From: Terriglobia bacterium
GTDB taxonomy: Bacteria; Acidobacteriota; Terriglobia; Bryobacterales; Bryobacteraceae
Length of the DNA: 64,000 nucleotides
Assembly: GCA_020073365.1 (NCBI GenBank)
Contig: JAIQFL010000006.1
Span: forward strand, 1-64,000
Reading direction: 5' to 3'
Part shown: positions 19,317 to 28,454 of the stretch, one piece after another
How positions within the stretch are numbered: the first letter of the stretch is position 1
Layout: each line of letters opens with the position of its first letter
Made by a program: the position numbers and the translations under genes
Notes under the pieces: model-generated
Told to the model about the DNA's origin: nothing
Databases searched by the model: none
The model's input: only the letters and a program-made list of their open reading frames with translations

Positions 19317-21248
19317 ATGACCACTCAAAGACGATACCCCATAGGAGCCGAAGTCCTGCCCGACGGCGTGAGCTTCCGCGTGTGGGCCCCGCGGCGTAAG
19401 AGAGTCGAAGTAGTGCTGGAGTCCGGCGCAGTCACGGACCTGCACGCCGAACCATCCGGCTACTTCTCCGCGGTCGTCCCCCCAGCCGCCAATGGCGCCC
19501 GGTATCGCTTTCGACTCGACGGCGGCGCCGCATTCCCCGATCCCGCATCGCGGTTTCAGCCGGAGGGTCCGCACGGCCCATCGCAAGTGGTGGACCCTGC
19601 GCGCTTTCCCTGGAGCGACTCGGCGTGGCCGGGAGCTTCGATCGAGGGGCAGGTAATTTACGAAATGCACGCCGGCACGTTCACGCGCGAAGGCACCTGG
19701 GAGGCCGCCCGCCGCGAGTTGCCGGAACTGGCGAGTGTGGGAATCACCGTGGTGGAACTCATGCCCGTGGCAGATTTCCCGGGCCGGTTCGGATGGGGCT
19801 ACGACGGCGTGGGGCTGTACGCACCCGTCGCAATCTATGGCGCACCGGACGACTTCCGCCGATTCGTAGATGACGCGCACCGGGCCGGAATCGGCGTGAT
19901 TCTGGACGTGGTCTACAACCATATCGGGCCCTATGGCAACTACCTGCCTCAATTCTCCGAAGACTATTTCTCCCGGCAATACAACAACGAGTGGGGCGGC
20001 GCCCTCAACTTTGACGGTGACAACGCCGGACCGGTGCGCGAATGGGTCACCACCAACGCGGCCTACTGGGCCGAGGAATACCACCTCGACGGCCTGCGGC
20101 TGGACGCCACCCAGCAGATCTTCGACACGTCGCCCGAGCACATCATGGCGGCACTCGCCAAACGCATGCGGGCGGCCGCCCACGGGCGCAAGATCTTCAT
20201 CGTGGCGGAGAATGAACCGCAGCATACCAGGCTGGTGCGGCCCGTTGTCGGACAAGCGCTTCCGCCTGTCGAAAACAGTCTCTTAGCCTGCGAAGAGGGC
20301 GGATATGGGCTGGACGGTCTGTGGAATGACGATTTCCATCACAGCGCACGCGTCGCCATGACGGGCCGCAACGAGGCGTATTACAGCAACTATCTTGGCA
20401 AGCCGCAAGAGCTGATTTCGGCGGTGAAATACGGCTACCTCTACCAGGGACAGCGCTACCCGTGGCAGGCCAAGCGGCGTGGCGCCCCGGCCTGGGGCCT
20501 GAGCCCCGCGCGATTTGTGACGTACCTCGAGAATCACGACCAGGTCGCCAACTCGGGACGCGGCGAGCGCGTCGATCGCCTCACCAGCCCCGGCCGCTAT
20601 CGGGCCATCACGGCGCTGCTGCTGCTGGCGCCGGGAACTCCCATGCTGTTTCAGGGGCAGGAATTCGGGGCGTCGAGCCCGTTCTTCTATTTTGCGGACC
20701 ACGAGCAGGAAACCCGCGGCCTGGTATGGGAGGGCCGCATTCAGTCGCTCGCGCAGTTCCCCAGCCTGGCGCAGCCCGAGATGCGCCCGTACCTCGTGGA
20801 CCCGGGCGACCCCGCCACCTTCGAACGCTCGAAACTCGACTTCGCAGAGCGGCACAGCCACGGCGGGATCTACCAGCTCCACAAAGACCTGCTGCGGCTG
20901 CGGCGCGAGGAGCCGGTCTTCCGGGCGCAGAGGTCCGGCGGCCTGGATGGCGCGGTGCTCGCGGACGAGGCGTTCCTGTTGCGCTTCTTCGGTGAGCCCG
21001 TGGGTCGCCAAGGTGATGACCGGCTCCTGATCGTGAATCTGGGGAGGGACCTGAAGCTCGAACCGGCGCCGGAACCGCTGCTGGCGCCGCCGGAGAATCA
21101 GGTGTGGGAGTTGCTCTGGTCGAGCGAAGCTGCGTGTTACGGAGGGGCCGGTACGGCGCCCGTCGAAAGCGGCCTGGGCTGGCGCATCCCCGGTCACGCC
21201 GCGGTGGTGATGCGGCCGGCCCCGCAGAGCGAAGAATGGCAGATCTGA
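19317..21248 (+). CDS. treZ: Malto-oligosyltrehalose trehalohydrolase
   Basis: YEMHAGTFTREGTWEAA; DVVYNHIGPYGNYL; GLRLDATQQIFD; LDGLWNDDFHHSARVAMTGRNEAYY; contains an unusual 16-aa in-frame insert. Confidence 0.9.
   Translation: MTTQRRYPIGAEVLPDGVSFRVWAPRRKRVEVVLESGAVTDLHAEPSGYFSAVVPPAANGARYRFRLDGGAAFPDPASRFQPEGPHGPSQVVDPARFPWSDSAWPGASIEGQVIYEMHAGTFTREGTWEAARRELPELASVGITVVELMPVADFPGRFGWGYDGVGLYAPVAIYGAPDDFRRFVDDAHRAGIGVILDVVYNHIGPYGNYLPQFSEDYFSRQYNNEWGGALNFDGDNAGPVREWVTTNAAYWAEEYHLDGLRLDATQQIFDTSPEHIMAALAKRMRAAAHGRKIFIVAENEPQHTRLVRPVVGQALPPVENSLLACEEGGYGLDGLWNDDFHHSARVAMTGRNEAYYSNYLGKPQELISAVKYGYLYQGQRYPWQAKRRGAPAWGLSPARFVTYLENHDQVANSGRGERVDRLTSPGRYRAITALLLLAPGTPMLFQGQEFGASSPFFYFADHEQETRGLVWEGRIQSLAQFPSLAQPEMRPYLVDPGDPATFERSKLDFAERHSHGGIYQLHKDLLRLRREEPVFRAQRSGGLDGAVLADEAFLLRFFGEPVGRQGDDRLLIVNLGRDLKLEPAPEPLLAPPENQVWELLWSSEAACYGGAGTAPVESGLGWRIPGHAAVVMRPAPQSEEWQI
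20244..20291 (+). repeat. Family A palindromic element inserted in frame in treZ
   Basis: GTCGGACAAGCGCTTCCGCCTGTC (20247-20270); encodes VVGQALPPVENSLLAC between LVRP and EEGGYGLD. Confidence 0.8.
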
Positions 21249-23275
21249 TTCGCATACCGAAACGCGTGCTGCTCGATCCCGAGGCGGACCCGCACCTGCG
21301 CGAGGAATGGCTGGTCACCAACGGCCTGGGAGGTTACGCCTCCGGCACGGTGAGCGGCGCCATCACGCGGCGCTACCACGGACTGCTCATCGCCGCCCTG
21401 CCCAACCCACTGGGCCGCATGATGATGCTGAACGGGCTCTCCGAGCGGCTGCGGCACCCCGACCATCGAGTGGTCTACACGGGCGCCGAAGAGCTTACGG
21501 CAATCACTCCCGAAAACACGCTGCCGTTGGCGCAGTTTCGCCTGGAGGGCGGGTTGCCCGTGTGGCGCTACGAGTGGGAGGGTTTCGTTCTGGAGAAGCG
21601 GCTGCTCCTGCCGTACCGCCAGAACACCGTGCACGTCTCGTATCGCCTGCTGGCCGGCAAGGGGAAGCTGCGGCTGGGTCTGCGACCCGCCATCCATTTT
21701 CGCCCCCACGATGCACCGGTCAATTCGGGCGACCCGCAAAAGTACGTGCTCACGGCTTTCGAAGACCAGTTCGAAATCTCGTCCAAGACCGATCTGCCGG
21801 CCCTGCGGCTTCTGATGCTGGGGCCCTCCTCCGCCTTCACGTTCGACCGCAAGGAGACCCAGTCGATTCCGTACTCCACCGAGCGCAGCCGCGGGTACGA
21901 GTGGCAGGGCTCGCTGTGGAGCCCGGGGTATTTCCGATCCGATCTGGGTGAGGGCGATCGCGTGACACTCATCGCCTCCACCGAAACCTGGGAAACCGTG
22001 CGCGCGCTGGCACCAGACACCGCTTTCCAAGCGGAGCTGGACCGCCGCAGGCTGCTGCTGGCGAGGTCGCATCCGCAGACGCGGACGGGAGCGGCGGCGG
22101 AGCTGGTCTTCGCGGCGGACCAGTTTCTCATCACGCCGGCGGGCCGCGTGGAAGATGCGGCGCGCGCCCGGGCCGCGGGCGACGAGATCCGCACGGTGAT
22201 CGCCGGCTACCACTGGTTCACGGATTGGGGCCGCGACACCATGATCAGCCTGGAGGGCCTCACCCTCACCACGGGGCGCAACGCTGAAGCGGGATGGATC
22301 CTGCGCACGTTCGCCTACTATATTCGCGACGGCCTCATCCCCAACATGTTCCCGGAGGGCGGGAAGGACGGGCTCTACCACACGGCCGACGCGACGCTGT
22401 GGTTTTTCCACGCCATTCATCGCTACGTGGAACTCACCGGCGACCGCACCACGCTGCAGATGCTGCTTCCCAAACTGGCGGACATCATCGAACACCACAT
22501 GCGGGGCACGCGCTTCGGAATTGCCATGGACTCCGCCGACGCGCTGTTGCGCCAGGGCCAGGAAGGCTACCAGCTCACCTGGATGGATGCCAAGGTGGAC
22601 GATTGGGTGGTGACGCCGCGCCGTGGCAAGGCCGTGGAGATCAACGCTCTCTGGTACAACGCGCTGCGCCTGATGGAGCAGTGGCTGCGCGAGGAGCATC
22701 AGGAAATGCGTGCGAAACAACTGGGGGACGTGGCAGACCGCGTCCGCGAGTCGTTCCAGCGGCGCTTCTGGTTCGCGCCAGGCGGCTATTTGTACGACGT
22801 GGTGGACGCGGAAACCGGCGGCAACGACGACGCCTGCCGTCCCAACCAGGTGCTGACCATTTCGCTGGACTATCCGGTGCTCGACGAAGCGCGGTGGCCG
22901 GCCGTGCTGGACGTGGTCACCGCGAAGCTGCTCACGCCGGTCGGCCTGCGTACGCTCGCGGCCGAGCATCCCGACTACAAATCGAAATACTATGGTGATT
23001 TGCGGTCGCGCGACGCAGCGTATCATCAGGGGACGGTTTGGGCGTGGCTGATCGGACCGTATATCGACGCCTGGTTGAAGGTGCATCCGGGCGAAAAGGC
23101 GGAGGCGCGGAAGTTTTTGCAGGGCTTCGTGCCGCATCTGGATGAGGCGTGTATCGGTTCGATCAGCGAGGTGTTCGACGCCCAAGCGCCGTACACGCCG
23201 CGCGGCTGCGTGGCACAGGCGTGGAGTGTGGCGGAAGTGCTGCGCTGCTGGGTGAAAACCGCGTCCGGTTCATGA
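21236..23275 (+). CDS. Amylo-alpha-1,6-glucosidase-type glycogen debranching enzyme
   Basis: EEWLVTNGLGGYASGTVSGAITRRYHGLLIAAL; HWFTDWGRDTMISLEGLTL; start inside the end of treZ. Confidence 0.9.
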   Translation: MADLIRIPKRVLLDPEADPHLREEWLVTNGLGGYASGTVSGAITRRYHGLLIAALPNPLGRMMMLNGLSERLRHPDHRVVYTGAEELTAITPENTLPLAQFRLEGGLPVWRYEWEGFVLEKRLLLPYRQNTVHVSYRLLAGKGKLRLGLRPAIHFRPHDAPVNSGDPQKYVLTAFEDQFEISSKTDLPALRLLMLGPSSAFTFDRKETQSIPYSTERSRGYEWQGSLWSPGYFRSDLGEGDRVTLIASTETWETVRALAPDTAFQAELDRRRLLLARSHPQTRTGAAAELVFAADQFLITPAGRVEDAARARAAGDEIRTVIAGYHWFTDWGRDTMISLEGLTLTTGRNAEAGWILRTFAYYIRDGLIPNMFPEGGKDGLYHTADATLWFFHAIHRYVELTGDRTTLQMLLPKLADIIEHHMRGTRFGIAMDSADALLRQGQEGYQLTWMDAKVDDWVVTPRRGKAVEINALWYNALRLMEQWLREEHQEMRAKQLGDVADRVRESFQRRFWFAPGGYLYDVVDAETGGNDDACRPNQVLTISLDYPVLDEARWPAVLDVVTAKLLTPVGLRTLAAEHPDYKSKYYGDLRSRDAAYHQGTVWAWLIGPYIDAWLKVHPGEKAEARKFLQGFVPHLDEACIGSISEVFDAQAPYTPRGCVAQAWSVAEVLRCWVKTASGS

Positions 23276-24603
23276 CCAATCGAGAGGCAGATCCGCTGGC
23301 ATACGTACGGGAATGGCGCAGCCGGCTTCTTCAGGGCGGGTGGTGGCATTCCTTCGAGCTGCCGGACGGCTCCACCATTCAGGGTGTCTCGGAGCTCGCC
23401 TCCCAGAAGATGCGCATCGCCCAGTTTCCGATCCCCCAGGACCTGACCGGCAAGCGGGTGTTGGACATTGGCACGTGGGACGGATGGTTCAGCTTCGAGA
23501 TGGAGCGCCGCGGGGCTGAGGTTCTGGCCGTCGACCGCTTTGAGAATCCGCGCTTCTACGAAATTCGCAACCGGCTCGGCTCGCGCGTGGAATACCGGCC
23601 ACTGGACATCTATGAGGTGAGCCCGCGCACGGTGGGGTACTTCGATATCGTCCTGTTCATGGGTGTACTCTACCACCTGAAACATCCGCTGTTGGCGCTG
23701 GAGCGCGTCTGCTCGGTGGCTCGTGACATGGCGGCGGTGGAGTCGTTTGTCCTCACCGAACGGCATGGCCTCTCGCCCGCGCAGGAACAGGCCAACCTGA
23801 TGCAGTTTTTCGAGGACGACGATCTCGGAGGCCAGGCGGACAACTGGTGTGCTCCGACCGCGGCCTGCCTGCTGGCGATGTGCCGGACGGCGGGATTTGC
23901 GCGTGCGGAGTTGAGCAACCGCCACGATTACGGCGCGGCGGTGACGTGCTATCGGAGTTGGGGAAGCCGTCCAGGAGCCGCGGCCGCTCGCGCGCCCGAA
24001 TTGCTGGCTGCCGTGAATCCGGACAACTACGGCATCAACTTCCGTTCCGCCAAGGATGAGTATGTCACGTGCCGCTTTTCCGCACCGGGAAGGGAGTTGT
24101 CACGGGACACGGTTTTTCCGGAGGTCGGGGGCTACGGCGTGCGGCCCGTGTTCGTCGGCGACGTGGAAGACGGGAGCTGTCTGGTGCACTTCAAGCTTCC
24201 TCCTGGCCTGGCGGCGGGTTGGCATGAGGTTCGGCTGCGAACGTCAGGAAGCCACCAGAGCGATGCGCTCCGGATCGCGGTGGATGTGGAATTGGCCGCC
24301 GGCCATCTGGAGATCAAAGGCGCGTGTGACGGCGTAAGCTGGGAGGCGTCTCGCGTCTCTTTGGCGAACGGGTTTCTGTCGCTGTGGGTGGAAGGCTTGC
24401 CGGAGAACGCCGACATCGCCAACGTGACGGTGGAGATCGGGCGTGAGCGGCAGTTCGTGCACTTTGTAGGCGCCCCGGACGCGGCCGGCGTTCGCCAGGT
24501 GAACGTGCGCGTTGACGAGCGATGCGGCGTGGGTGTCCGGGAAGTGGCGGTAAGCTTCGGAGAGGTGCCGGCGGGGAGTGTTGGCGTAGAGTTCATAGCG
24601 TAG
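23272..24603 (+). CDS. Class I SAM-dependent methyltransferase with C-terminal beta-sandwich-like extension
   Basis: GKRVLDIGTWDGWFSFEMERRGAEVLAVD; LFMGVLYHLKHPLLALE; ATGA overlap with upstream CDS. Confidence 0.85.
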   Translation: MTNREADPLAYVREWRSRLLQGGWWHSFELPDGSTIQGVSELASQKMRIAQFPIPQDLTGKRVLDIGTWDGWFSFEMERRGAEVLAVDRFENPRFYEIRNRLGSRVEYRPLDIYEVSPRTVGYFDIVLFMGVLYHLKHPLLALERVCSVARDMAAVESFVLTERHGLSPAQEQANLMQFFEDDDLGGQADNWCAPTAACLLAMCRTAGFARAELSNRHDYGAAVTCYRSWGSRPGAAAARAPELLAAVNPDNYGINFRSAKDEYVTCRFSAPGRELSRDTVFPEVGGYGVRPVFVGDVEDGSCLVHFKLPPGLAAGWHEVRLRTSGSHQSDALRIAVDVELAAGHLEIKGACDGVSWEASRVSLANGFLSLWVEGLPENADIANVTVEIGRERQFVHFVGAPDAAGVRQVNVRVDERCGVGVREVAVSFGEVPAGSVGVEFIA

Positions 24604-24660
24604 GGAAGGTCCTCGACCGGTCCACGGACCGGTCTCGGGCGCGTCCCCAAGAACTCCTAT

Positions 24661-25077
24661 CTATCTCAGCGGGAATCGGCCCAAACTCTGTAGCAGCCGG
24701 CGCTCTGCGATTCGTTCCGGAGCGTTCAGCCGCAAGATCCGCACGGTCGCCGCTCCGCAGGTCGAAATCGGCGCTATCACGGGACCTTCCAGACGGAAGT
24801 GGTCAGTCCACTGGTCGTGACGAGGGTGAAAGAGTCGAACAGCCTTTCCCGTCAGGAGATCAATGGAGGCGATGTCCGTGCCCTTATGCCGGTTGCACAG
24901 TACGCAGGCGAACGCCAGGTTATTGGCCGTGGAGGAACCACCGTGCTTGCGGCTTACGACGTGGTCAACCTGATGCGAGAATCCAGCGTCGGCTTCACTG
25001 ATGAGGCAATATTCGCAACGGTGTTCCGCGCGGCGGGCCACCTGGGTCCGGAGTTCCTCGCTGACGTTACTGGCCAC
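24661..25077 (-). CDS. HNH endonuclease
   Basis: HRCEYCLISEADAGFSHQVDHVVSRKHGGSSTANNLAFACVLCNRHKG. Confidence 0.88.
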   Translation of the reverse strand: MASNVSEELRTQVARRAEHRCEYCLISEADAGFSHQVDHVVSRKHGGSSTANNLAFACVLCNRHKGTDIASIDLLTGKAVRLFHPRHDQWTDHFRLEGPVIAPISTCGAATVRILRLNAPERIAERRLLQSLGRFPLR

Positions 25078-25336
25078 GCGCGAGGATTTGGCGGGCTTTT
25101 GCCTTCGCCATTCTCAGAATGTGCTCCAACTCCATGAAGTGATCCAACTCCGCCTGCTCGTCCGGTGACAAGCCGGCCGCCTGCTCGCGATTGATCAACT
25201 CAGCGACTCTTCTCTCCGCCTCAGGCGAGGGCCGGAAATGGACAACCGCTTCAGGCGTCGTGCCGGCGGCAATGAAGTCGATAATCTCAAAGTAGGCGGG
25301 ACTGGCCGCGCTCATTCTGTCCTTATCATATCTCAC
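25067..25336 (-). CDS. Small uncharacterised protein overlapping the HNH gene
   Basis: 89-aa ORF, overlaps the downstream HNH gene by 11 nt, same strand. Confidence 0.6.
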   Translation of the reverse strand: MRYDKDRMSAASPAYFEIIDFIAAGTTPEAVVHFRPSPEAERRVAELINREQAAGLSPDEQAELDHFMELEHILRMAKAKARQILARGQ

Positions 25337-25429
25337 TCATGCCACGATCCAGGTCAGCCGAGCGGCGGCCGCCACTGGACACCTCTCCTCACCACCCAGA
25401 AGGCGTAAGATGAAACTAAAGGACCAAGG

Positions 25430-27136
25430 ATGCTGCAAATCACTCGTACTCCCCGCGTCTTCGACGTGGTGGTGGTCGGATCCGGGGCGGGAGGCGGCAC
25501 GGCCGTCAAAGTCTTGACCGACCAAGGTCTCAACGTGGCACTGCTCGAAGCCGGTCCCATGCTCAACCCCGCGAAGGACTTCAAAGAGCACGTTCTGCCT
25601 TACCAGGTGGACCATCGAGGAGCCGGCCCGCATGCGGAGTTGTACTTCGGGCGCCAGACGCAGGCCTTCGGCTATTTCTCGGCGCCCAACGGGAACTGGA
25701 CCATCCCCGGCGAGCCGTACACCGTCGCGCCCGGAAGCCGGTTTGAGTGGTTCCGGTCGCGCATCCTCGGTGGGCGCACCAACCATTACGGACGCATTTC
25801 CCTGCGCTTCTCCGACTACGACTTCCAGCCGGAAGACGGTCTGAGCGACCCTTGGCCCGTAACCTATTCCGAGATGTCGCCCTGGTACGACAAGGCCGAA
25901 GGATTCATCGGGGTAACCGGGACCAGGGAAGGACTGCGAACCGCTCCCGACGGCAATTTCCTGCCGCCCATTCCGCCGCGCGTGCATGAGACGCTGATCC
26001 AGAAATCCTGCGCGAAGCTGAACATCCCGTGCATTCCTTCGCGCATGGCGATGCTGACGAAAGCGCTCAATGGCCGCGCGGCGTGCCACTACTGCGGCCA
26101 GTGCGGCCGCGGATGCCAGACGGCGTCGGCATTCACATCCAGCCAGGCCATGATCTTCCCGGCCATGAAGACCGGCAAGCTCACCCTGTTCACCGGCGCT
26201 ATGGCGCGCGAGTTGGTGACTGACGGCGCGGGCAAGGTCACGGCGGTCTCTTATGTCGACAAAGCCACCCGCACCGAGAAACAGGTTCGCTGCCGCGCGG
26301 TGGTGGTGGCGGCCAGCGCGTGCGAATCGGCGCGCCTGCTGCTGAATTCGAAGTCGTCGCGATTCCCCAACGGGATCGCCAACTCTTCGGGCGTGGTGGG
26401 CCGCAATCTCACCGATTCGGTGGGCTATAGCGCCAGCGGGCTAGTGCCGGCGCTCGTCAACCTGCCGAGGCACAACAGCGATGGCATCGGCGGTATGCAT
26501 GTTTACGTGCCGTGGTGGCTCTACGGTGACAAGCAGAAGGATTTCCCGCGCGGATATCACATCGAGATCGGCGGCGGGTTCGGCATGCCGGGGCTGGGTT
26601 CTTTCGCGGGGGAGTGCGCCCGGCACGAAGGCTACGGCAAGGCGCTCAAGGACAAGATCCGCGAGGAATATGGCGCCTTCGTCTCCTTCGCCGGCCGTGG
26701 CGAAATGATTCCGAACAAGGACAGCTATTGCGACATCGACCCGCAGCGCGTGGACGCCTGGGTAATTCCCGTGCTGCGCTTCCACTTCGCGTGGAGCGAC
26801 CACGAAATCAAACAGGTGCGACACATGGAGCAGACCTTCGCATCGATCATCGAAACCATGGGCGGCAAAGTCGTCGGGCCGCAGCCGGACCCGCAGAAGG
26901 CCATCTCCGTGGGTGGCGTCATCATCCACGAGGCCGGCACGGTGCGCATGGGCAGCGATTCGAAGACCTCGTCGTTGAACCAATACTGCCAGGCGCACGA
27001 CGTGAAGAACCTGTTCGTCTGCGACGCCGCGCCGTTCGTGAGCCAGCCGGACAAGAACGTCACCTTGAGTATCGTGGCCTTCGCATGGCGCGCATCCGAG
27101 TATCTGGCGGAAGAAATGAGGAAAGGCAATGTCTAA
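25430..27136 (+). CDS. GMC-family oxidoreductase (gluconate 2-dehydrogenase large-subunit type)
   Basis: VVVVGSGAGGGTAVKVLTDQGLNVALLEAG; CHYCGQCGRGCQTAS; C-term DAAPFVSQPDKNVTLSIVAFAWR. Confidence 0.9.
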   Translation: MLQITRTPRVFDVVVVGSGAGGGTAVKVLTDQGLNVALLEAGPMLNPAKDFKEHVLPYQVDHRGAGPHAELYFGRQTQAFGYFSAPNGNWTIPGEPYTVAPGSRFEWFRSRILGGRTNHYGRISLRFSDYDFQPEDGLSDPWPVTYSEMSPWYDKAEGFIGVTGTREGLRTAPDGNFLPPIPPRVHETLIQKSCAKLNIPCIPSRMAMLTKALNGRAACHYCGQCGRGCQTASAFTSSQAMIFPAMKTGKLTLFTGAMARELVTDGAGKVTAVSYVDKATRTEKQVRCRAVVVAASACESARLLLNSKSSRFPNGIANSSGVVGRNLTDSVGYSASGLVPALVNLPRHNSDGIGGMHVYVPWWLYGDKQKDFPRGYHIEIGGGFGMPGLGSFAGECARHEGYGKALKDKIREEYGAFVSFAGRGEMIPNKDSYCDIDPQRVDAWVIPVLRFHFAWSDHEIKQVRHMEQTFASIIETMGGKVVGPQPDPQKAISVGGVIIHEAGTVRMGSDSKTSSLNQYCQAHDVKNLFVCDAAPFVSQPDKNVTLSIVAFAWRASEYLAEEMRKGNV

Positions 27137-27779
27137 GGAAGGGGACAGAAGTCAGGAGACAGAAGGCAGAAGTCAGGAAACCCGGCGCGACCTGCTGCGT
27201 CACATCGGCGCACTGGTAAGCCTGGCGGCGGGTGAAGAAGTGCTAACGGCGCAGGATGCGCAGCACGTCCACCAGGCCGTGGCTCAGGAAAAGGCGGCCG
27301 CAAGAGGCCCTTACCAGCCCAAGGCGCTCACCGCGCACGAATTCGCCACGCTGCAGCGGTTGGCCGGCCTGATCCTTCCGGCTGACGAGAACTCCAAGGG
27401 CGCGCTGGAGGCGGGCGCAGCCGACTTCATCGATTTCCTGTGCGCCTCGAGCGACGAAATGCTGAACATCTACACCGGCGGGCTCGCCTGGCTGGACGAC
27501 GAGATGCGCCGGCGCTACAACGGCAAGGATTTCCTGGGAGCCCCGCCGGAGCAGCAGACCGCCATGCTGGACCGGATCGCCTGGCGCAAGAACGAATCGC
27601 CGGAGTTGAACCCCGGCATCCAGTTCTTTTCGTGGGCGCGCCGCATGGTGGCGGACGCCTATTACACCAGCCCCATCGGCATCAAGGACCTGGGCTACAT
27701 GGGAAACAGCGCCATGTCGCAATTCAGCGTGCCGAAGGAAGCGGTGGAGTACGCGTTGAAGCGCAGCCCGTTCGCGTAG
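27129..27779 (+). CDS. Gluconate 2-dehydrogenase subunit 3 family protein
   Basis: LTAHEFATLQRLAGLILPADENSKGALEAGAADFID; overlaps the GMC gene. Confidence 0.85.
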   Translation: MSKEGDRSQETEGRSQETRRDLLRHIGALVSLAAGEEVLTAQDAQHVHQAVAQEKAAARGPYQPKALTAHEFATLQRLAGLILPADENSKGALEAGAADFIDFLCASSDEMLNIYTGGLAWLDDEMRRRYNGKDFLGAPPEQQTAMLDRIAWRKNESPELNPGIQFFSWARRMVADAYYTSPIGIKDLGYMGNSAMSQFSVPKEAVEYALKRSPFA

Positions 27780-27783
27780 TACG

Positions 27784-27808
27784 GTGGGACAGGCGATTCG
27801 CCTGTCCC
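27784..27808 (+). repeat. Family A palindromic element after the gluconate-DH subunit 3 gene
   Basis: GTGGGACAGGCGATTCGCCTGTCCC. Confidence 0.9.
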
Positions 27809-27831
27809 GTTGTTGTTTCGTGGACAGCGCG

Positions 27832-28023
27832 CTAGAAGTTGAACCGCAGCATGAACTCCAGGATACGCCCGCCCGGTTCGACCGTGCCGGAGATGTCGCG
27901 GTAAGCGCCGCTTACCTGGCCAAAGGCCGAGCCGATGTTGTTGTAATTGGTGCCGCTGGCGCCGGTCCCGAAGTTGGTCAAGTTGAAGACGTTCAGCGCC
28001 GTGGCGCGGAACTCGAGACACAA
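27832..28023 (-). pseudogene. C-terminal remnant of a TonB-dependent/Oar-like outer-membrane receptor
   Basis: CLEFRATALNVFNLTNFGTGASGTNYNNIGSAFGQVSGAYRDISGTVEPGGRILEFMLRFNF resembles the terminal beta-strands of such receptors; nothing upstream continues it. Confidence 0.65.
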
Positions 28024-28062
28024 ATACGGATGTCACGGAGTATGGCACAAGACCAAGGCCAT

Positions 28063-28322
28063 TTCAAGTATAAAAGAGGTGAATCTCTACAATGTTAACC
28101 CGATATCCCCCATTTGTGTTGTTTTTTTCCACACCGCGGCACTGAGGCGGGCCCCGCCGACGCTACGCCGGGGAAGAATGGGCCGGGGGTCAGGAGCCAG
28201 GGGTCGGGGAAAGGAAGCTCGCTTCGCTCGCGCCATTCTGCCAACGATGCGAGCCAAGCGAGGCCACCTACCCAGGGCCCCTGGGCTTCAAGCATAAAAA
28301 GATGTTAATCTCTACAATTGTG
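28063..28322 (+). repeat. Pair of imperfect ~34-nt direct repeats (28063-28096 and 28288-28322)
   Basis: TTCAAGTATAAAAGAGGTGAATCTCTACAATGTT versus TTCAAGCATAAAAAGATGTTAATCTCTACAATTGT; shared exact 12-mer AATCTCTACAAT. Confidence 0.7.
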
Positions 28323-28454
28323 GAAAAACTCCGCGTTTCGGATCGAGCCGGGGCCTTCCTGGCGTCGCGCGCGAGCGAGCGCCGGTTCTGCCGGCACGCT
28401 CTCAACCGCATTCTTTACTAGACAGGACCCGCGTTGGGGCTGCATACTGCGGTC

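Noticed and set aside
21194-23185. 663-aa minus-strand ORF opposite the debranching enzyme
   Set aside because: Shadow ORF; no family signature.
27147-27200. GAAGTCAGGAGACAGAAGGCAGAAGTCAGGA direct repeat as a CRISPR-like or mobile signal
   Set aside because: Short low-complexity repeat within the N-terminus (RSQETEGRSQETR) of the gluconate-DH subunit; no spacers or array.
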